Positions 14,090 to 15,182 of a stretch of DNA of 15,182 bases are shown here, piece after piece. A program made the position numbers and the translations under genes. Below the pieces are notes generated by a model. That model was not told where the DNA came from and did not search any database. It worked only from the letters and a program-made list of their open reading frames with translations. The stretch lies in contig CANNUR010000050.1 in the NCBI GenBank assembly GCA_947523045.1, positions 1-15,182 on the forward strand, written 5' to 3'. The DNA comes from an uncultured Prosthecobacter sp. (GTDB lineage Bacteria > Verrucomicrobiota > Verrucomicrobiia > Verrucomicrobiales > Verrucomicrobiaceae). The stretch's first letter is position 1, and each line of letters opens with the position of its first letter.

Positions 14090-15112
14090 ATGGATTCCCC
14101 CCGCCCCCTCCGCATCGGCCTCGTCGGCGCCGGTGGCATCGTCAAGCAGCGCCACCTGCCCGGCCTGCGCGCCCTGCCCGGCATCTCCTTTCGCGCCGTC
14201 GCCAACTCCAGCCTCGCCAGCGCCGAGGCCTTCTGCCGCGACTTCACTCCCGAAGCCGAACCGCTCGCCCGCTGGGAGGAGGTCGTCGATCACGACGAGG
14301 TCGACATCGTCTGGATCGGCGCGCACCCGAACCTGCACGCCGACGCCACCTGCTTTGCCCTCGAACGCGGCAAACACGTCTTCACCCAGGCGCGCATGGC
14401 CGCCAGCCTCGCCGAGGCCGAACGCATGTGGGAAAAGGCGCAGAGTTTCCCCGAACTCGTCACCGGCATCTGCCCCGCCCCGCACGGCCTGGGCGCCGGC
14501 AACCGCCTGCGCGAGCTGCTCGCCGAAGGCGCCATCGGCAAGCCGCACCAGGTCGTCCTGCACAGCTTCAACCCGCTCTGGCTCGATCCCGCCCAGGCCG
14601 GCCACTGGCGCCGGCGCAGCGAGGCCAGCGGCATCCAGATCCTGACGCTCGGCATCTACATCGAAGTCCTGCAGCGCTGGCTCGGCCACATCGTCGAGGT
14701 CGAGGCCCGCGGCGGCTTTGCCGGCAGCGCGCCCGACGCCGTCGACATCCCCGACTTCCTGCACGTGCTCGCCCGCTTCCGCGACGGCACCGAGGCCGCC
14801 CTGCTGTTCAGCGGCGTCGCCGCCCACGCGCCCGGTGACCAGCTCTGGATCCATGGCGGCGAGGGCACGCTGCACTACGACTTCAGCGACGAATCCCTGC
14901 GCCTGGGGCGCCGCGGCAGCACGCTCGACCCGGTCGAGGTGCCGCCTGAATTGCAGGGCGGCTGGACGGTCGAACGCGACTTCATCGCCGCCGTGCGCGA
15001 TCCCACCGCGCCACGGCCACGACCCGATTTCACCGAAGGCCTGTGCTACATGCGCGTCGTCGACGCCGTCTGGCGGGCGCTGGAGTCCGGTCAGGCCCAG
15101 CGCTGCGCCTGA
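14090..15112 (+). CDS. Gfo/Idh/MocA-fold protein lacking the usual catalytic residues
   Basis: A 340-residue cytoplasmic protein with an N-terminal Rossmann domain (IGLVGAGGIVKQRHLPGL, 9-26) for NAD(P) binding and a C-terminal alpha/beta domain (about 125-330), the layout of sugar and cyclitol dehydrogenases such as Gfo, Idh and MocA. The EKP signature after KHVF, whose lysine aids catalysis, reads QAR (100-102, KHVFTQARMA). The second signature, normally G..LLD.G.H..D, reads GIQILTLGIYIEV (181-193), with the aspartate replaced by Thr186, the histidine by Tyr190 and the second aspartate by Glu192. It may be a specialised subfamily with a different reaction, or a binding or regulatory protein. 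The frame is open back to 13988, but the Rossmann homology begins right after the ATG at 14090. It is divergent from the helicase and followed by AT-rich DNA. Confidence 0.85.
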   Translation: MDSPRPLRIGLVGAGGIVKQRHLPGLRALPGISFRAVANSSLASAEAFCRDFTPEAEPLARWEEVVDHDEVDIVWIGAHPNLHADATCFALERGKHVFTQARMAASLAEAERMWEKAQSFPELVTGICPAPHGLGAGNRLRELLAEGAIGKPHQVVLHSFNPLWLDPAQAGHWRRRSEASGIQILTLGIYIEVLQRWLGHIVEVEARGGFAGSAPDAVDIPDFLHVLARFRDGTEAALLFSGVAAHAPGDQLWIHGGEGTLHYDFSDESLRLGRRGSTLDPVEVPPELQGGWTVERDFIAAVRDPTAPRPRPDFTEGLCYMRVVDAVWRALESGQAQRCA

Positions 15113-15182
15113 GCTGGCCGATTTGTCATTCTTGGAAATTTACCTATTGAAAAGGAGCAGTTATTGGGTTGATTTGACCCAT
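15113..15182. other. AT-rich 3' edge of the window with possible gene start signals
   Basis: The last 70 bases are markedly AT-rich next to the GC-rich gene before them. They contain a TTGTCA box (15123-15128), a strong Shine-Dalgarno-like AAAGGAG (15151-15157) and an imperfect inverted repeat TGGGT/ACCCA (15165-15169 and 15177-15181). No start codon with an open frame follows the AAAGGAG inside the window. It may be the leader of a gene beyond the edge; no terminator for the preceding gene was found. Confidence 0.3.

Overview
The window is about 15.2 kb of GC-rich, densely coded bacterial DNA. No rRNA or tRNA gene, CRISPR array, insertion sequence or phage gene was recognised. The gene content suggests a Verrucomicrobiota-like (PVC group) bacterium. 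The pointers are a secreted sialate O-acetylesterase, a Gfo/Idh/MocA protein with altered active-site motifs, a small GspL/PilMN-type pseudopilus locus, a secreted alpha/beta hydrolase and several starts without a clear Shine-Dalgarno sequence. This assignment is inference from family composition, not from a marker gene.

Left part (1-3283, minus strand, read right to left): a locus for a type II secretion or type IV pilus inner-membrane assembly. It encodes a small prepilin, a large GspL-like protein that combines PilM-like and PilN-like parts, a GspM/PilO-like protein, and a GspC/PilP-like protein cut by the window edge. The last three genes are joined by 4-base ATGA overlaps, so they are almost certainly co-transcribed and translationally coupled. 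The spacer upstream of the prepilin (3284-3550) is AT-rich but carries a compact GC-rich core with two adjacent hairpins.

Middle part (3551-8142, minus strand): four closely spaced genes, mtnA (methionine salvage isomerase), a PrsW-type membrane protease with an extra N-terminal domain, a divergent stand-alone prephenate dehydratase (phenylalanine synthesis), and a secreted alpha/beta hydrolase. Gaps of 15, 34 and 4 bases suggest one operon. tyrS (8231-9403) is divergent from mtnA, so tyrosine charging and phenylalanine synthesis genes lie close together.

Right part: a strong hairpin (9410-9435) separates tyrS from a convergent sialate O-acetylesterase gene. The esterase reading frame is broken about 30 codons before its expected end, and the missing C-terminus is still readable in another frame. 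Divergent from it is a predicted outer-membrane beta-barrel protein (11116-11991). That gene converges with a DinG/XPD-type iron-sulfur helicase (11995-13998), which is divergent from a Gfo/Idh/MocA-fold protein (14090-15112) that has lost the usual catalytic lysine, aspartate and histidine. The last 70 bases are abruptly AT-rich.

Most notable observations: the degenerate Gfo/Idh/MocA active site, the frameshifted esterase tail, the divergent prephenate dehydratase motifs, the fused GspL/PilMN-like protein in a compact pilus-type locus, and the structured spacer at 3284-3550. No clearly new defence or mobile system was identified.
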